Source of the DNA: Zanthoxylum bungeanum
Lineage: Eukaryota > Streptophyta > Magnoliopsida > Sapindales > Rutaceae
Length of the DNA: 64,000 nt
Direction: 5' to 3'
Assembly: GCA_019454045.1 (NCBI GenBank)
Contig: SKCR01031827.1
Span: 124,001 to 188,000 of the forward strand
Made by a program: the position numbers and the translations under genes
Notes under the pieces: model-generated
Database searches by the model: none
What the model saw: the letters and a program-made list of their open reading frames with translations, nothing else
What the model was told of the DNA's origin: nothing
In this document: positions 1 through 11,036 of the stretch, in pieces
Numbering within the stretch: the first letter of the stretch is position 1
Layout of the letters: the number at the start of each line of letters is the position of its first letter

Positions 1-344
1 ACAGCTAGGGCACGTTCAGAATTCCGCTTTTACTTGAATTTACCTAGTATCTGATATACATCCGGTATAAATAAATCTTTATATCGGCTACATCCTCACA
101 GCAGAGGCACGGTCTCGGATGTAGTCACAAAGAAGTATTCATAAACCGTATTGACAAGACGGACCATATAACATGCATCAAATACATAATTACATTCAAA
201 CCTTATTAATTAGGGATTTTCCGCTAAGTGTCATACACCATAAATCTAACCAATTTAGATCCTAATAAGCATGCATAAAGTCAAGAAAACATGATTAAAC
301 ATTGATTCAATGAAGGCTAATCATTTAGGTGGCCTAGAATCAGA
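1..344 (-). mobile_element. Leader of a minus-strand Copia element (family C)
   Basis: This stretch lies just inside the primer binding site of the LTR at 364-2744, so it is the start of that element's internal region read on the minus strand. I see no open frame in it; it would be the untranslated leader before gag. The rest of the element lies left of the window. Confidence 0.7.
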
Positions 345-359
345 CTCGCTCTGATACCA
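345..359 (-). promoter_or_regulatory. Primer binding site, initiator tRNA-Met type
   Basis: On the minus strand the bases read TGGTATCAGAGCGAG, the usual plant Copia primer site complementary to the 3' end of initiator methionine tRNA. It sits four bases inside the LTR end, which fixes the LTR as a 5' LTR and the element as minus-strand. Confidence 0.9.
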
Positions 360-363
360 TTTT

Positions 364-2744
364 TGAAGGGGTTTTTAGGGGGTGAATCCGGTAACGCAGC
401 GGAAGCGGTGAAAATCCGATTTTCAGATTTCAAAACTTTTTCTCGGATTAATAAATAAACATATTTATTTAATATTCAATAATCAAATTATGAAAATAAA
501 TTCAATAAAATAATTTTAAGTGAATTTACCGAAATACCATTGCTTTGTATTTTTGTCCATTTTAGTCGAAATTGATCAATCAATTTTGAATGATTCTAAA
601 TCATTTCCAAGATGAACTTAGCATGTTCAAAACATCAAAACACCAAAACCACAAAATCCCCAAAATTCTAGCCAAAGCCGAATGCACCATTTGGTGCCCA
701 TTTGGCCATTTGTCATTTCATGCTTCAAAACCTCATCCAAATGAAATCCAATCAACATGAAACTTTATATGCATCATATACACACACAATACACAACATA
801 TATGAAAATCCCAAAATTGGAATTGGTCATGAACCCTAATTTTTCAATTTCCACAATTGGACAAATTAGACCAAATACATTAAATCAATTACTTCAATCA
901 TCATTCTTCCATCCAATCAAAGTCTCAACACAATGAAACAACTCAAGATCAAATCTAGGTCATTTAAGAGTGGGTCAATAACTCTAGATTAGCAACATGG
1001 TTTCAAAACCTTAAAAGAAAGTTAAAACTACAATAGTCACAACCTTCCTTCACCATACATGCTCAACACTTCTATCAAACTTCCATCAACAAAAACACAA
1101 AGAAATAAAGAAAGAAATAATCTAAGAACATCACATGTTGAAGCCTAGAACCTAAGGAACAATTTCCTCTCTAATAGCAAGTTTGAAAAACTTACTGAAT
1201 TCCAAGCTATCTTTGATATTTCTTTCTTTTCTCAAGCTTCCTTAGTTTTCTTCAATGGAGTTTATTTGGTAAAGTGTATTAGGTTAAGTGTAAAGTGAAA
1301 TGAAAATCAATATATACTTGCACCAAATGTGCCTTGGCCGAATTTCACAAATCCAAACACAAGTTATGTAATTTCATTTTCATTTCAAATTAATTTGGTC
1401 AACTTGCATAAATATCTAAATACAACTTTATTGATATTTAATTAAGTCAACAAAAGAAACTAACATCATTTACTTTAAATATCCTAACATAAGATATTTA
1501 TATTTTAATTAATTAATCATTTAACAATTAAATAATTAATTAATTAATCAAATACAAATATATTAAATATATATATAATATTTACATTAAATATTAAAAA
1601 CATATATTCATTTAGGATATAAGTCAAATAACTCATTTTGACTATTAATTAATGTGTATTTAAATTAATCAAGTATTAATGTAAATACACAATAATTAGG
1701 CAAATGACTATCTAGTCTTTTAGCACGTATCTTGCGTTTAACCTTTAAACGACTTTATAAATAATCAATTATTTATTAATGTGCGCTAAGTGCTCTACGA
1801 GTATGTTTCATTATTGAGACTCTCTAGATTCAGGTATATCCGTCACGAAATCTAATTTCGTGTCCATAATCTATCCCCCCGTAGATTATGACGATCACAG
1901 ATAATCTCGCTGACCATACAGGTCGAGGTCATGGCAAATGTATAATTCCTCCATCACAGGTATCCGGATAAATCCCAGAGAGGATGTAAACGTCAAATCT
2001 CTATCGGGATTATCCAGTCGACTATTCTATTAGAAATCTAAAAAAGAATGTTTAGAACTAGCTTCTAAACTTTACCACGGGCCCATGGTTTTATCTGATT
2101 GCTAATCATATGGACTACCTATGCTCTGATACACAGAATGGACGGATCCTATCTTGATACACATAGGACACCCTGAGGATCTATCTACATCCAACGAACA
2201 ACAGCGGAGGTCTGATCTAAATAGATCGGTGACGTGACTGCCGTCTAAGTAGAAGATGTCTCATGTGCCCACAATGGCATCTCAAGTTTAAGAATCACAA
2301 GTGCTACTCAACCAAGAAGATTCTTATTGACGCTGGTGTACCATCCATTAAGAATCTTCGGTGAGTCGTTCAGTGTTTATCCGCTATAAACACCTACACG
2401 TCTATACTAGTCTCCAGACTAATGGTTCATTGAGAAACCATTGGAATCATATATTCCAGTATACGACATGTACCGGTCTCAACGGGTTTACTATACTGAC
2501 CAAGTAGTGTAAACCTTGACCAGGAACTGTCTGAGAATGACAACGTCATGATACTACTCAATATCCGTTTGACTCTTTTGCAACTGTATCATGACTAATC
2601 ATTCTAGGGTCATTATGTCTTTACCATATAGAAAGATAGATTATATTATAGAAACTGGCATATATTATTCATAATAATAATGTTTTACAGAAGTATTAAC
2701 AGAAATACAACCGGGAATTGGCGCTCTGAGCACCAACCCCAACA
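364..2744 (-). mobile_element. 5' LTR of family C Copia element (2381 bp)
   Basis: It starts TGAAGGGG and ends CCCCAACA in plus orientation, so it has TG...CA ends. It resembles the solo LTR at 18457-26902 and the LTR at 59999-62468; for example all share a block around 'TTTATCCGTCACGAAAT' and the 'GGCGCTCTGAGCACCAACCC'-type end. The flank 2745-2749 (GTACT) is the expected TSD; its partner is outside the window. It is inserted in the internal region of a family A Copia element. Confidence 0.85.
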
Positions 2745-3598
2745 GTACTCCCAGTTGGACTTTGATTATTGGTTCGCCCGAATGGACCAAAATTTCCCAC
2801 GCCTTAAGAAATTAATTAAAAGCCCATTGGACTTTAATTAAATTGACGTTGGACGTTAATCAGCTTTGAGACCCGTAACGATTAAATTTTGGAATTAAGT
2901 CGTAAAAGGTTTATAATAAAGTGTAGTAATTTATTTTGGAATTAAATAGAGCGAATTAGGTATAAATAGAAATTGAATGGGATTTAATTATGTAGTTTTA
3001 ATTTAATTCGAGAATTCATACTTTGAGTACTTATTCGCAAATGAGTTTGACTCGAGCAAAATCAAATCGTTGTTTGAACATTGGATGATCACTAATTATC
3101 AGATAACTAATTGATTGAGATTGATTGATAACATACTGTGTGAATACATGGTTGCGATGCAATGAATAATGTGTATCAGATGGATATTAGATGGGGGGGG
3201 CAATTTAGAAATTGTTGTATAAATGTTGGAATTATTAATTTGACCTGCGTGTCCAGCCTTATTACCTCATTACTCTTTGTATTCTCTTCTCACCTATTCC
3301 CCTCAATGTAAATGAGGTTTCTTTAGAAGTGTAGTGTACGGGTAGAAGTCATACTTGTGCTAAGCGGGAGAGAGAAAGTGAGAGATTTGATCTAGAAACA
3401 TTGTGTAAAGTATCCATCCGCATATCATTATTATTTTATCATATGCGCTTTATTATGTGTTTAGAATGCATGTTTAAAGGTGTATGATGATGAGACCTTA
3501 ACAAAGATAATAAATTGGTTGCCAATTTGCATGCGAAAAAACCCTCAAACAATATTAAGCGTTTTTCCTTCCATTGAGTGATTCTTACTCAAGATCTA

Positions 3599-4000
3599 AG
3601 ACGGCATTGGTTTGTTGGCCAAAGTCAAGGCCTTTGTCTGTCGAGGATGTGTTTAAATCACGAAGGCTTTGTTACATATTGGTGTCTTGTCCAAGTTGTG
3701 GTTTGTTGGCCAAAGTCAAGACCACTTATTGTCCATCGACATTGATTACGAAGCTTTCCATGGTCAATGGGTCACGCTTAACTGGGATCACTAAGTTTGT
3801 TGTGCCAAAGCCAATGCTTAGTTGATTCAGAGGAAAAAGGTTAGGTAATATATTGGATATATTGGTATATATAAGATATATATTTTGGACTTGGATGTCC
3901 CCCTACTGGATCTAGGAATTGGATTGGATCCAAATGATCTTAGAGATCTACCTAGTTAATTATCATACAATTTGTTGGCCAAAGTCAAGATTGTGTGATA
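3599..4000 (+). repeat. Three hairpins with constant loop TTGTTGGCCAAAGTCAAG in a Copia leader
   Basis: The 18-nt loop occurs at 3612-3629, 3703-3720 and 3972-3989. Copy 2 is flanked by GTGGT and ACCAC (3698-3702, 3721-3725). Copy 3 is flanked by ACAAT and ATTGT (3967-3971, 3990-3994), with a further ATCA/TGAT pair outside. The stem of copy 1 is short (GGT/GCC). Homologous hairpins lie at 34730-35121 with compensatory changes. The function is unknown; a leader RNA structure is my inference. Confidence 0.7.
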
Positions 4001-4555
4001 TTTAATGGGATCCTAGCCCACTAGGAAACACGGTTTCCCGAGTACTCGACAGAGGGTTAGAGGCTCGCCGAAAAATAGTGGGAGGAAAGATTAAAATCAA
4101 GATAAAATTGAAAGATTGACATTTAAAACATAATCCTAGGGAAAATGTATTTAAATGGTTTAATTTTCAAATTGGGAATAAAGTTTCAGGATGGTCCTGG
4201 AAAATAATAAGTTACTTTATTTGATAAAATAACATATTATGCCTAAGCCCGGAGTTAAGCAAATAGTAGAGCATAATCTTTGGAAGATTTATGTGATGAT
4301 AACTTTAGTGCTTAATCCATCATATTTTCCAAATAGACTCCTTAATTTCTTTGTCAGAATTAAGGGTTAGATCCTTAAAGTATGATAATGAAATTGAAGG
4401 ATTTTCATAAATCTATACTTAGATTTTAGAAGTACTATAATTGCAATACTAACTCTTGGAGAGTTAATGACTATTCTCAAGGAGATAAAGTCAAACTTTG
4501 CAATTAGGCAAGTAGCGGAAGGCGCACCTTACTTCGATATTCTAGAAACCCGAGG

Positions 4556-5330
4556 CTAGGCCAAAGGCTTCTGGAATGTGGAAAAGTGCAAAGTCAAAAT
4601 CATTATAATCTTCTGGGAAGATAAAGGACATATCCCAAAATGTCTGCCTAAATTGTGGCAAACGGGATCGCGGAAGCGTGACTGCCGTTTGGACAAAGCA
4701 GACATGAAGGAATTGAAGACGAGCAAGGCTCTGACTTCAAATATGTTTGTCATAAATATATTCACTACTAGTATTAAAATTGGATTTTAAATACTTAGTG
4801 TAATACATAATATATATGTATTGATGTTCAGAATCTGTTTTGAACAGGATACTGACTTCAATAGAGATTTATCTACGAATCGGAAACGGGACGAAAGTCG
4901 CTGTTTTAACCGCATAAACCTAATTTTAGGAACTACCCTAGGGAGTGTACCTAAATTTGGAAACTGTTATAATGTAACTAGTTTGACTAGATACATTATC
5001 TTCATACCAGTGTTTAAACCGCTGCGGGTGAACCTTTATATTCTGGAACACTAAAGTGTTTTATTATATAAAGATGATATTGAGATAAACACATTAGATG
5101 TGAATAACAAATTTATATTTTGAATATAAATAAATCTCAAATATATAATATGACAAACAAATAGCTCAAACTGATTTGATCAGAAGAGACTAATTGTGGC
5201 ATTGTTGTCTGGGACACAATCAAACAAGACTCGTATATCTACACTTTCGAAGAGTGGGTACTAGGACTGATTTGATTACATTCAAATAAAGTCTACGAAT
5301 CCAGTTTATTGGGCAAAGTGCCTATAACAC
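4556..5330 (+). pseudogene. Decayed Copia gag zinc-knuckle and protease region
   Basis: The stretch around 4620-4720 matches, base for base in large part, the zinc-knuckle block of the family A element at 35700-35790 ('CINCGKRGY'-type). Around 4765-4800 lies the counterpart of the protease block at 35860, but the Asp-Thr-Gly motif is no longer readable. Segments near 4880-5060 and 5160-5330 match the protease-to-integrase linker of the same element. Several frames and stops interrupt it. Confidence 0.6.
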
Positions 5331-6180
5331 ATTTACTTGGTAAAAGTGTAAATACCACCGATCTGTTAGCCCTAGTTCATAGTGAAGCAAGTGGGCCCAT
5401 GTCTAGCTAGGCTAGATGTGGACATGAATATTTCGTGACCTTTACGGATGTGGCATCGCGTTATGGTTATGTGTTTCTTTTGAAGAACACAAATCAGAAA
5501 ATTTTAAAGTTTCGACACGAAATAGACAAACAGATCGGCTATAGTATTAAACCGTCACGGTAAGACCATAATGGAAAATACTTAAGCAATAAGTTTCTAG
5601 TATACTTGAAAGAGTATAGTATTCTTTCAATGAGGACTCCTCCCGGAACACGTCAATTTGACGGTGTGTCCGAACCGAGAAACTGAATTTTGTTAGACAT
5701 GATAAGGTTAATCATGAGTCGCTCTGAGCTACCATTTCCTTCAATGGATAAGCATTAACAGTGCATAACATATTTTGAATAAGGTTCCATAAAAATCTGT
5801 TTGACAGATATCATATTAGATATGAACAAGAAAGAAACTGGGTTTCTCATTCCTGAAAATTTGGGTATGCTGGGCATATGTTTGGATGATACCAAACTAA
5901 AACCCAAATTGGATAAGTGCCAAATTATAGGTTATTCTAGGGATACCATAAGTATAGTACTTATACAACTCACAAGAGAACAATTTAATTGTTGCTCGCC
6001 ATGCGGTTTTCCTAAGAGGTATACGGATATGCAGTGGTAAGTGGGAGGATAATATAACTCGATGAAAATCAGAGTGATACTGTTCAAGGCAACGATTCAT
6101 AATAGAACACAAATAGTTCATCAAGGATGAAACTATACCAGTAATCTTCGAATACATAAGAACCACGTAGTTCGGAGAAA
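5330..6180 (+). pseudogene. Decayed Copia integrase
   Basis: Translated in pieces, the region gives recognisable Copia integrase core phrases: 'LALVHSEASGPM' (the first catalytic Asp appears as Glu), 'FTDVASRYGYVFLLKN' and, further on, 'YLKEYSI' and 'TPPGTRQFDGVSEPRN'. Near 5800-5930 comes the integrase-to-RT linker ('GMLGICLDDTKLKPKLDKC'). Stops and frameshifts break it. Homologous to 36360-37190. Confidence 0.75.
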
Positions 6181-6239
6181 GTCAGAAAACAACCTGGGGT
6201 ATGGGTTTCTGATCTCACCTCATAAAGATGTCAATCTTT

Positions 6240-7500
6240 TGAGGTATACCAACTGACTACGGAAGTGATACAAGGTATCGACTCCCAATTATGGCAAAGT
6301 GCCATGTGTCCGAATGGATTCCATGTAAATCAACTGTGTTTGGACACTAGTTGTTGTACCGCAAGGCATTATTCCTATTGGTACTATATAAGTTTTCAAG
6401 GAAGACATACATGGAAGGCAACATACCAACGTATAAAGCTAGGCTTTTAGCGGAAATGTATCGTTATCAACATTGTGTTGATTACGATTCAACCTCTTAC
6501 CTGTTGCCACGGTAAATCCATTTGGATAATGCTTGCTAATGCTGCATGTTTCAATTATGAAATATGTCAGCTGAACGGGAAAATCGCTTTCCTTAAATGG
6601 AAACCTTTCGGAGGATGTTTACAACATCCTGTCGGTTTTTCGTACCAAAACTAGCAAACAAGGTTTGCAGGTTATTCGATCTATGTTTGGATTAAAGCAA
6701 GCATTAGGTTCTTGGAATTACCGTTTTGATGTAATCATAATAGTTTATGATTTAATTCAAAACGAAATGATTCTTGTGTATATAAGGAGGTTAGTGAGAG
6801 CGCAATGACAATAAATGTCCTATAAATAATGATAATATGTCATTTCTTGGAAATGATATTCCCATAATAACAATCGGTGAAAGCTTGGCTTTCATGAAAA
6901 CTCTCCGCGAAATCGTACATTGAAAAATGTACGCGACCTGGTGTCTCATACGCTTTGAGCATATGGATTCAAAAACGGGCCAATCCAAGTGATGGTCACT
7001 GGATTAGAGTTAAGAAAATCCTTTAGTATCTTAGAGAACTAAGGATGGTGTCTTAAACTTTGGAGAAGGAGAACTTGAAGTGACTGGGATCACTGTTGCA
7101 AGTTCCCTAACCGATTAAACGACTACAAGTCGCATAACGGTACTATAAAGTTTGAATAACGGTACAGTGAGCGGGAAATATTCCAAAGAAGATACTGTTA
7201 CCGAATAAACAACAAATGCGGTTTATTGATGCAGCTGAGGCAGCAATAGAAGCCATTCGGATCGATAATAATCTAATCAGATTAGATATAGTTCTTTTAG
7301 CAGCTGAGCTAGGCTTCAGCGCATGCTAAATAATAATGGTCTCATCAACGATCCAGATATATATAGTTCGATATTCATCTGATTCGTTCGGATCATACAT
7401 CGTGACGATGTGATGATCGAATAAATTGCATCAGATGATAATCATGCAAATCCACTGACGAAAGCATCCTCAGCAGTTTGAGCCAACCGTACATAGTTCG
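6240..7500 (+). pseudogene. Decayed Copia reverse transcriptase and RNase H
   Basis: The block from 6260 ('MIQGIDSQLWQSAMCPNGFHV') is the start of a Copia RT domain, and 6520-6640 holds the remains of the thumb-side block that in the sister element reads 'AFLNGNLLEDVYIHPDGF'. The YVDD region (near 6820) is unreadable. RNase H remains lie at 7215-7330 (an 'AAEAAIEA'-type stretch). Frameshifts occur throughout. Confidence 0.7.
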
Positions 7501-7530
7501 GGTGTCAGACACTCGAGTGACTGGCTATAG

Positions 7531-7544
7531 GCCAAGTGGGAGAT
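7531..7544 (+). promoter_or_regulatory. Polypurine tract of family A Copia
   Basis: GCCAAGTGGGAGAT lies immediately before the TGTTGG LTR start. The same tract precedes the 3' LTR of the full family A copy at 38602-38615. It primes plus-strand DNA synthesis. Confidence 0.85.
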
Positions 7545-9471
7545 TGTTGGACAATTATGACCCATAGCGTCACTATTTGTACAGATCATGGTGTTGTTGT
7601 ACAAATTAACTATGTGACAAAGGAGATTGCTCTCTTATCATTTGTGATTAGATCACCAAGATATATAAATGATAGGAGGTCCCTATGATTTGTTGCTGGA
7701 TTGAGAATGATATGAGACAGTATCAGTCCACGAAGGATAAATCATTAAATATCCATAGTCAGAGTATTATCGAGATTGGACATCGATAAATGTGTAAAAG
7801 ACTAGTATTACACTTGTGCGCGTTGTGTGGGCACAACGGCATAGTTCTCGTATATTTGGGTATATGATACTCATGCAAGTGTAATAGAAGGTTGTGTTTT
7901 ACCGATGGTATGGGAAATAGCTTCGCTCTGGATAGACCCCCTCGGAATTCCATTGGTAGTATGACTATGTGTCTATGGAAGTCCGAAATCAGGGTAGGTG
8001 TATTTGGTCTTAACCTGAGACTTGCACCGTTAATACTTGCGACAATCAATATACTTTGGTTTTGGTCATCCATGGCTTTAACCGGTTTCTGTGTACACCT
8101 CTTCTAGGTATATCGAGAATCGTAGTGTGTTGGGTGTGATGTCAAGACGGAAGTATCACTCCAGTCATAGTGGAGATGAGGGTCACGTAGGATACGGTAC
8201 TTGTTCTCTTAAATGCTGCAGCTATCGGGATATTATGACTAGGTCATGTATATTCGATTATAGAGACTAGTTGCTAGTAATCCGATATATGCTTCGTACG
8301 GGGCAGACACTGTACCAGCCCCAGGCCTAGCACGTGATCATCCGATACTGGATCGACATACACAATACTACGTATACTACGCCTGATATAGATCGCTTAT
8401 TCCTGTAAGCATATTTCTAGAGAATTGGGTAGGCATGGCGCTTTGCTAGAAGCCAACCTTGTCTTGTAAATCGGTATAAACGTAGTACGAGGTACTTACG
8501 TGTTCGGATAGTCCGATGACCGAATTTACTGCCAATATATCCGGGGATCTCATGGGTCGCTTCCCGAAGATTCACCGATGACGTATGACCCGCACTTTAT
8601 TAACCTGAGATTAATTAGTAGAGAGAGAAAATTAATCTGGGATTAATTGAGGAGATATTTTATCTGGGATAAAATATCAATTAAAGAGAGAAAACGATTA
8701 ATTTGGAATTAATCGATAAATTAATATATTTGATATATTAAACGAAATTAGATTTCGACGCGGAATTAAAATTAGATTTTAATTCGGGCGAACGAGTTAA
8801 TTTAGAATTAATTCGTTAGCGACGTGAATTGTAATTATGCTTGGCATGATTATTTAATTAAATTATATTTAAATTACGACGCAACGGAAAATTCGATAAT
8901 TTGGAATTAGCGAACCCGAGCCCGGGATTGTTTGCGAGCGCATTCGCATTTCGAATTTGAGTGCGGCACACAAGTCAAATCAAGCGTCAAATCATTAGTC
9001 ACATCAAGCGTCAAATCACATGTCACTTTGAGTGATGTGACAATTTGATTGATTGAGTGATGTGAGTTGTTGGAGTTGTTGGATGGCTTTGAAAGCCTTG
9101 ACTTTTGAAAGCAAAATGTGTATATGATTTTTTGAAAATCAATTACCATTTTATAACACAACCTAACACTTCTCTTATCTCTCTCTTCTCTCCCATTCTC
9201 ACGCCTAAAGTGGGCTGTTCTTGAGCTTCTGGTTTGCTCACTGCCGTGAGCAGTGAGAGAAGAAAATGAGTGATTTTGTTGCAAAATCAAGGTGCTAGCA
9301 CACTCCGGAGTCGTCTGTAGATGATAAGGAAACCCACCCGTGTGCATGGAATCGTTTCATCACAAGCTTGGAGCTTGCATGAAGGATCAAAGCCGAAAAT
9401 GGAGGACTTGGAAACTGCCACTGCTGTGACTTGCAAAGAAGGGAAGAAAATGTTTTTGTTGTTTGTCGCAT
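7545..9471 (+). mobile_element. 3' LTR of family A Copia, interrupted near its end
   Basis: It starts TGTTGGACAATTATGACCC after the polypurine tract and aligns with the LTRs at 9472, 30195 and 38616. At 9472 a second LTR of the same family begins, so the last part of this LTR (R/U5) is missing here. Inverted repeats include TATTACACTTG (7806-7816) with CAAGTGTAATA (7876-7886), enclosing GTTGTG/CACAAC. Confidence 0.85.
8600..8875 (+). repeat. Array of short imperfect palindromes in family A LTR
   Basis: A run of different 15-20 bp hairpins: TTAATCTGGGATTAA (twice), TTTATCTGGGATAAA, GATTAATTTGGAATTAATC, GAAATTAGATTTC, TTAAAATTAGATTTTAA and GTTAATTTAGAATTAA, separated by GAGAGA-type spacers. 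Each has its own stem but a similar purine-rich centre. The matching array in the next LTR is at 10525-10711, and others are at 31235-31500 and 39665-39900. Confidence 0.8.
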
Positions 9472-10711
9472 TGTTGGACAATTATGACCCATAGCGTCAC
9501 TATTTTTACAGATCATGGTGTTGTTGTACAAATTAACTATGTGACAAAGGAGATTGTACTCTTATCATTTGTGATTATATCACCAAGATATATAAATGAT
9601 AGGAGGTCCCTATGAATTGTTCCTGGATTGAGAATGATATGAGACAGTATCAGTCTACGATGGATAAATCATTAAATATCCCTATTCAGAGCATTGTCGA
9701 GATTGGACATCGATAAATGCGTAAAAGACTAGTAATACACTTGTGCGCGTTGTGAGGGCACAACAACATAGTTCTCATATATTTGGGTATATGATACTCA
9801 TGCAAGTGTAATAGGAGGTTGTGTTTTACCGATGGTATGGGAAACAGCTTCGCTCTGGATAGACCCCCTCAAAATTCCATTGGTAGTATGACTATGTGTC
9901 TATGGAAGTCTGAAATCAGGGTAGGTGTATTTGGTCTTAACCTGAGACTTGCACCGCTAATACTTACGACAATCAATATACTTTGGTTTTAGTCGTCCAG
10001 GGCTTTAACCGATTTATGTGTACGCCTCTTCTGGGTATATCGAGAATCGTAGTGTGTTGGGTGTGATGTCAAGACAGAAGTATTACTCCAGTCATAATGG
10101 AGATGATGGTCACGTAGGATACGAGACTTGTTCTCTTAAATGCTGCAGCTATCGGGTTATTATGACAATGTCATGTATATCCGATTATAGAGACTAGTTA
10201 CCAGGCATCCGACATGTGCTTCGTACGGGGCAGACACAATTCCATCCCAGGCCTATCACGTGATCATCCGATACTGGATCGACATACACAATACCACGTA
10301 TACTACGCCTGATATAGATCGCTTATTCCTGTAAGCATGTTTATGGAGAATTGGGTAGGCATGGCGCTTTGCTAGAAGCCAACCTTGTCTTTTAAATCGG
10401 TATAAATGTAGTACGAGGTACTTACGTGTTCAGATAGTCCGACGATCGAATTTACTACCAACATATCCAGGGATCTCATGGGTCGCTTCCCGAAGATTCA
10501 CCGATGACGTATGACTCGCACTCTAAATTAATCTGGGATTAATTAGAAGAGAGAGAAAATTAATCTGGGATTAATTGCGGAGATATTTTATCTGGGATAA
10601 AATATCAATTAAAGAGAGATAACGATTAATTTGGAATTAATCGATAAATTAATATATTTGATATATTAAACGAAATTAGATTTCGATGCGGAATTAAAAT
10701 TAGATTTTAAT
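9472..10711 (+). mobile_element. Second family A LTR, truncated at its 3' end
   Basis: It starts TGTTGGACAATTATGACCC and follows the LTR at 7545 closely for about 1.2 kb (same promoter-region inverted repeats, same palindrome array). Homology stops at about 10711, where a Gypsy-type LTR takes over. The five bases before it (9467-9471, CGCAT) would be its TSD; I cannot find the partner. It is probably a self-insertion of family A into its own LTR. Confidence 0.75.
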
Positions 10712-11036
10712 TCCGATATATTGGTTTGAATATGTGGAATTGAAGTTTAATAGAATTGTTTGTGTGACTATATTGATATAGAAGTTTTGAGGATGAATTT
10801 AGGTAAGATAGACTTGAGAAAGCAAGTGCAAGAACCTGGAAATCGGATGCGCGTCGCGACACCAATGGGGTCATCGTCGCGACGCATATTGGAAATTAAG
10901 ACATAATGGTTTCGGGAATGTACGCGTCGTGATGCGTAACACCTTGCGTCGCGATGCGAGATCAGAATTTTCCCCAAATTAGTTTTAATTCATTCCAGTT
11001 TCACCCCAGCATGCTAGAGGCCACCATATGGGTCTC

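Larger units (their letters stand above)
2745..7544 (+). mobile_element. Internal region of a family A Copia element, 5' part missing
   Basis: This is parallel in order and sequence to the internal region of the full element at 30195-40790: a long hairpin-rich leader (2745-4500), then decayed gag knuckle, protease, integrase, RT and RNase H, a polypurine tract and a 3' LTR. Its 5' portion lies beyond the inserted LTR at 364-2744. No long open frame survives, so it is a dead copy. Confidence 0.85.

Noticed and set aside
3574..3825. An 83-codon frame in the family A leader, considered as gag
   Set aside because: The second copy of the leader (34680-34930) has stops in the same frame, whereas the hairpin stems there are kept. 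Structure explains the conservation better than coding.
8907..9347. A 146-codon minus-strand frame
   Set aside because: It lies in LTR sequence, has no counterpart in the other LTR copies, and looks like no known protein.
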